Positions 12,885 through 15,834 of a stretch of DNA of 15,834 bases are shown here, piece after piece. Both the position numbers and the translations under genes were made by a program. The stretch's first letter is position 1; each line of letters starts with the position of its first letter. This DNA comes from Candidatus Methanolliviera sp. GoM_asphalt (GTDB lineage: Archaea; Halobacteriota; Methanoliparia; Methanoliparales; Methanoliparaceae). The notes under the pieces were generated by a model, which was not told where the DNA came from, searched no databases, and worked only from the letters and a program-made list of their open reading frames with translations. The DNA lies in contig CABGHH010000020.1 in the NCBI GenBank assembly GCA_902158745.1, positions 1-15,834 of the forward strand, written 5' to 3'.

Positions 12885-14431
12885 TGCACCACCTTTTTCT
12901 TGCGTAACAGACGGTTGTATGCGATTGCAAACCGGTGTGCCTCGTCCCTAATCTCCTGAATGAAGAGCGATGCTTTATCGCCTTTCTTAAGTAGGAGAGG
13001 TGAACTGACTTTAGGGACATAGATTTCTTCCTCTCTTTTTGCGATGGCGACGAGTGGAATCTTAAGCTCAAGCTTCTCAAGTTCTTCAAGGGCGGAAGAG
13101 AGCTGTCCTTTTCCTCCGTCGATGATGATTAGGTCGGGAAATTCGCCGCCCTCCCGCAATAGACGCAAGTATCGCCTCCGCACCACCTCGGCAATGGCGG
13201 CAAAGTCGTCAATCCAATCCACGCTCCTGATCTTGAACTTACGGTAATTCCTTTTGTCGGGTTTTCCATTCCGGAACTGCACCATAGATCCTACCATCGA
13301 GGTCCCTGAAAGATGGGAGATATCAAAGCATTCGATGATCTCAGGCGGCTCTGGCAGTAAAAGCGCCTTCTCCAGTTCTTTGAGTTTGAGCCTGTCGCCA
13401 AAGAACCCAATCTCAACATTCTTTCCCACAAGATCCAAAAGCTTCTTCTTATCCCCTCTTTTTGGAAAAGTGATCCTTACCTTCCGTTCTTTTCTCCGGG
13501 AGAGAAAAGATATAAGCGCATCATTGACCCCTTTGGGCAGGATAAGCTCAGATGGAGGTTCGTGCTCTGAGTAATATTGCACGAGAAACTCTTCTAAGAA
13601 GTCATCGTCCTCATCAAAGATAAACTCCTGCTTCCCTTCCAACGTCCCTTTATACACGTTGAAGATCATTAGATAGACCTTTCCATCACTTATGACGTAG
13701 TTTATTATATCCTCATTGTATCTCTTCTGTCGTTTCATCTTCTGCCGTTCTCTAAGGTGCTCGACGGCGGCGATCTGCTCCCGAAGTTCCATCGCCCGCT
13801 CAAACTCCTGCTTTGCAGACTTCTTCAACATCTCATCATGCAGAGCGCGGATCAGTTCATCGGTCTTCCCCCGGAGAACCGATTCTGCCCTTCTTACATC
13901 TTTTAGATAGTCCTCCCTCTTGATCTTCCCGATGCATGGAGCACTGCACGACCCGATATGATACCGCAAGCATGCCCGTTTAGGCATCCTTCGGCATGAC
14001 CGCAGATAAAAAGTTTTCTTCACCACCGAGAAGAGATAATCACGTTCCTTTGCAGAGACAAACGGGCCGAAGAACGTTCCGTCTCCCTCGACTCTTCGTG
14101 CAATCCCGATCCGTGGGAATTCATCATCGGTAATCTGGATAAAGGCGTAATTTTTTGCATCTTTGAGATTGATGTTGTATTTTGGCTGGTGCTTCTTGAT
14201 GAGGGTGTTTTCTAAGATCAGTGCCTCGACCTCGGTCTCGGTGATGATGAAGTCCACCGATGCAATCCTCTGCAGGAGTGCTTCTGTCTTTTGGTCATAT
14301 TCACCTCTCTGGAAATAGCTGGATACACGCTTCTTCAGGTTCTTTGCCTTTCCGATATAGATTATTTCCCCGGCGGCGTTTGAAAAGAGATAGCATCCGG
14401 GATCTTCCGGTAATTCAGGTAAATACATCAT
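12881..14431 (-). CDS. uvrC: Excinuclease ABC subunit C (UvrC), lacking the C-terminal HhH domain
   Basis: UvrC makes the 3' and 5' incisions around a lesion marked by UvrB. The 516 residues include the GIY-YIG nuclease (GCYLF at 12-16, YIGKAKNLKKRV at 25-36). Four cysteines follow (C146, C154, C162, C166) as in UvrC proteins with an iron-sulfur cluster. Next come a UVR domain (about 200-230) and the RNase H-like nuclease with D370 (ECFDIS), D438 (IIDGGKGQ) and H499 (RDEAHRFAI). The chain stops at RKKKVVQ, right where the helix-hairpin-helix DNA-binding domain normally follows (full-length members are about 550-610 residues). The TGA overlaps the uvrB ATG. Two ATGs in a row (14431 and 14428) mark the start; no Shine-Dalgarno is visible. 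The ligase gene lies 115 bases upstream on the same strand. Confidence 0.96.
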   Translation of the reverse strand: MMYLPELPEDPGCYLFSNAAGEIIYIGKAKNLKKRVSSYFQRGEYDQKTEALLQRIASVDFIITETEVEALILENTLIKKHQPKYNINLKDAKNYAFIQITDDEFPRIGIARRVEGDGTFFGPFVSAKERDYLFSVVKKTFYLRSCRRMPKRACLRYHIGSCSAPCIGKIKREDYLKDVRRAESVLRGKTDELIRALHDEMLKKSAKQEFERAMELREQIAAVEHLRERQKMKRQKRYNEDIINYVISDGKVYLMIFNVYKGTLEGKQEFIFDEDDDFLEEFLVQYYSEHEPPSELILPKGVNDALISFLSRRKERKVRITFPKRGDKKKLLDLVGKNVEIGFFGDRLKLKELEKALLLPEPPEIIECFDISHLSGTSMVGSMVQFRNGKPDKRNYRKFKIRSVDWIDDFAAIAEVVRRRYLRLLREGGEFPDLIIIDGGKGQLSSALEELEKLELKIPLVAIAKREEEIYVPKVSSPLLLKKGDKASLFIQEIRDEAHRFAIAYNRLLRKKKVVQ

Positions 14432-14546
14432 TTTTATAATTTATAGCTTCAGAAGCCTTTTTGCTAACATCATTCTTCTCCTCCAATGATTACTTGATCC
14501 ATCTAGTTAAGCTTCTGTTGTATGTAAAGCCGAAACTAAAGGTTGT

Positions 14547-15834
14547 TTACGAACCAAATGTTCGTTTATCCTTTTCGATATGCTTTAACTGCGCCCCATA
14601 CATCTCGATAAGTTCTCTCTTCGTTGTTGCATCTCCCGGATCCTTGTCGTCGCGCCATCTCCCGGTGAATCTCGGGAATCTTATTGCAAGACCGGAATTT
14701 TTCCTGATCTCTCCAAACGCACACGTATGTATCGGACTAAGCGTCATCTCGGCTCCGAGAACCTCCATCACGATTGCCGGCGTGAACCAATAATCTGCCT
14801 TGATCTTAGATATAACAGATCTGTCCATCTCTTCTATCCTATATCTTCTGAGCCTCTCCGGTAGATCGATCAAGGTCTCATCGTCGAATCCTGTACCGAG
14901 CTTGCATACCGTCTCGAACCTATCCTCTTCTGGGTCATAAGATGCCATCAATAAAGCGCCATAAGTTCCAGCCCTTCTTCCCCTACCTGCAAAGGCGCCG
15001 ATGACCACGAGATCCACCGTGTCGGTCATCTCAGATTTGTATTCTCTCTTGTATTTTATCCAGTTCCACCCTCTTGCATCCGCCTCATAAACAGATTCGG
15101 TGGATTTTGCGACCACTCCCTCGCAACCATTCTGTATCGCCTCTTCAAAGTACTGCTCGAAATCTTTCGAGTTTTTTACGATCTGATAATCCGATATCCT
15201 TATCTTATCGGACGGTTTTATAATTTCTGCCAATCTCTCTCTTCTCGTAAGATAATCTGCCTCTGTAAGATCCTTTCCATCCACGTATAGGCAATCGAAG
15301 AGAAAGAGCGTTACAGGATAGTCTTCAATTGCCTCGACGATGCCGTGCTTTCTGCCGCGTCGGTGCGATACTTCCTGGAAGGGCAACATCTCATCTGTGT
15401 CCGTGTTCATGGCAACACACTCCCCCTCAACTATGCCGTCTTCTGAGAGAAAGGACTGCCTTAAACTTTCTTTTATATCTGGGAACTGATCTGTCAGATC
15501 TTCGAGTCTCCTTGAGAAGAGCTTCACCTTCTTGTCAAAAAAATGTCCCTGTATTCTTATGCCATCATACTTGTATTCGAGTGCGCAGCCCCGCATCTTA
15601 GCCATGATCTCCTCTATTGAGGGGAGACGCTCCGCTAACATAGATTTTACCGGTATTCCCGGTATCATTCCAAACTTCTCTGGCGATAGACTACCTATAC
15701 CTCCTTCAGATAGAGATCTGGCAATGGCTCCAAGATCGGGGTGAAGATTGTATGCCCTCTCTACCAACTTTTTATCCGATTTATGGGCGAAAGCAATTGA
15801 TAAAGCATCTATAATCGTCATATCACCTATTCCA
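14547..15834 (-). CDS. lig: ATP-dependent DNA ligase, archaeal type (5' end outside window)
   Basis: Seals nicks in duplex DNA through a ligase-AMP intermediate, in replication and repair. 428 codons plus stop are visible. The frame is open to the window edge (GIGD precedes the ATG at 15821), and the first visible residues match the interior of archaeal ligases (family length about 560). So the ATG at 15821 is probably internal and much of the N-terminal DNA-binding domain lies outside. The adenylation motif KYDG, with the active-site Lys encoded at 15570-15572, sits in LEYKYDGIRIQGH. The downstream nucleotidyltransferase motifs are FLFDCLYVDG, EGVVAKS and WIKYKREY. The OB-fold then follows, and the conserved end contains GLAIRFPRFTGRWRDDK. 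All motifs are intact. The gene precedes uvrC and uvrB on the same strand, so lig-uvrC-uvrB may be transcribed together. Confidence 0.96.
   Translation of the reverse strand, partial: GIGDMTIIDALSIAFAHKSDKKLVERAYNLHPDLGAIARSLSEGGIGSLSPEKFGMIPGIPVKSMLAERLPSIEEIMAKMRGCALEYKYDGIRIQGHFFDKKVKLFSRRLEDLTDQFPDIKESLRQSFLSEDGIVEGECVAMNTDTDEMLPFQEVSHRRGRKHGIVEAIEDYPVTLFLFDCLYVDGKDLTEADYLTRRERLAEIIKPSDKIRISDYQIVKNSKDFEQYFEEAIQNGCEGVVAKSTESVYEADARGWNWIKYKREYKSEMTDTVDLVVIGAFAGRGRRAGTYGALLMASYDPEEDRFETVCKLGTGFDDETLIDLPERLRRYRIEEMDRSVISKIKADYWFTPAIVMEVLGAEMTLSPIHTCAFGEIRKNSGLAIRFPRFTGRWRDDKDPGDATTKRELIEMYGAQLKHIEKDKRTFGS

Noticed and set aside
14432..14450. TATAAATTATAAAA just before the uvrC start as a promoter
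   Set aside because: It is too close: transcription would begin inside the coding region, and no later start suits the family.
1..15834. CRISPR array, rRNA or tRNA genes, replication origin, toxin-antitoxin or defence system
   Set aside because: No regularly spaced repeats, no cloverleaf, no rRNA-like stretch and no cas, toxin or defence motif were seen on either strand.

Overview
The window looks like a chromosomal segment of a euryarchaeon. Evidence for this is an archaeal-type leucyl-tRNA synthetase, an archaeal ATP-dependent DNA ligase, a KptA/Tpt1-type RNA 2'-phosphotransferase, AGA/AGG-rich arginine codons in most genes, TATA boxes placed about 25-30 bases before start codons, and a protein I recognise as methanogenesis marker 12, a family tied to mcr-bearing archaea. 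UvrB/UvrC and an ATP-type PEP carboxykinase add bacterial-looking traits. A methanogen or an anaerobic alkane/methane oxidiser (ANME-1 or Syntrophoarchaeum-like) is the best guess, but this is inference from gene content and not a phylogeny.

Layout. 1-298 (-): start of a SAM methyltransferase, cut by the window edge. 474-1211 (+): six-helix membrane protein. 1250-3516 (-): kptA followed by a divergent ATP-PEP carboxykinase, probably one operon. 3562-5405 (+): methanogenesis marker 12 overlapping endonuclease IV, transcribed divergently from kptA across a 45-base gap. 5416-6445 (-): an alpha/beta hydrolase preceded by two tiny ORFs. 6456-7338: a decay zone with a frameshifted zinc-ribbon gene, then a transposase remnant framed by 13-bp inverted repeats. 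7339-10411 (+): a structured leader and leuS. 10515-10811 (-): the C-terminal fragment of a CoA-transferase. 10956-15834 (-): ligase (5' end outside the window), uvrC, uvrB.

How the genes work together. The right part is a repair block: UvrB and UvrC (damage recognition and incision) overlap by four bases, and the nick-sealing ligase lies just upstream on the same strand. Endonuclease IV (abasic-site repair) is about 5 kb away. UvrB/UvrC are visibly richer in G+C and in CGN arginine codons than leuS, consistent with acquisition from bacteria. UvrC ends before the helix-hairpin-helix domain usual in the family. PEP carboxykinase links the C4 acids to gluconeogenesis. LeuRS and KptA belong to RNA metabolism.

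The most unusual sequence structures are: a tandem pair of 23-bp palindromic repeats inside the marker-12 gene; the internally deleted IS element; a zinc-ribbon gene whose frame is broken by a 13-bp tandem duplication; and the leuS leader, with three hairpins and a G-quadruplex motif on the template strand. I found no CRISPR array, tRNA, rRNA, or clear new defence or biosynthetic system.
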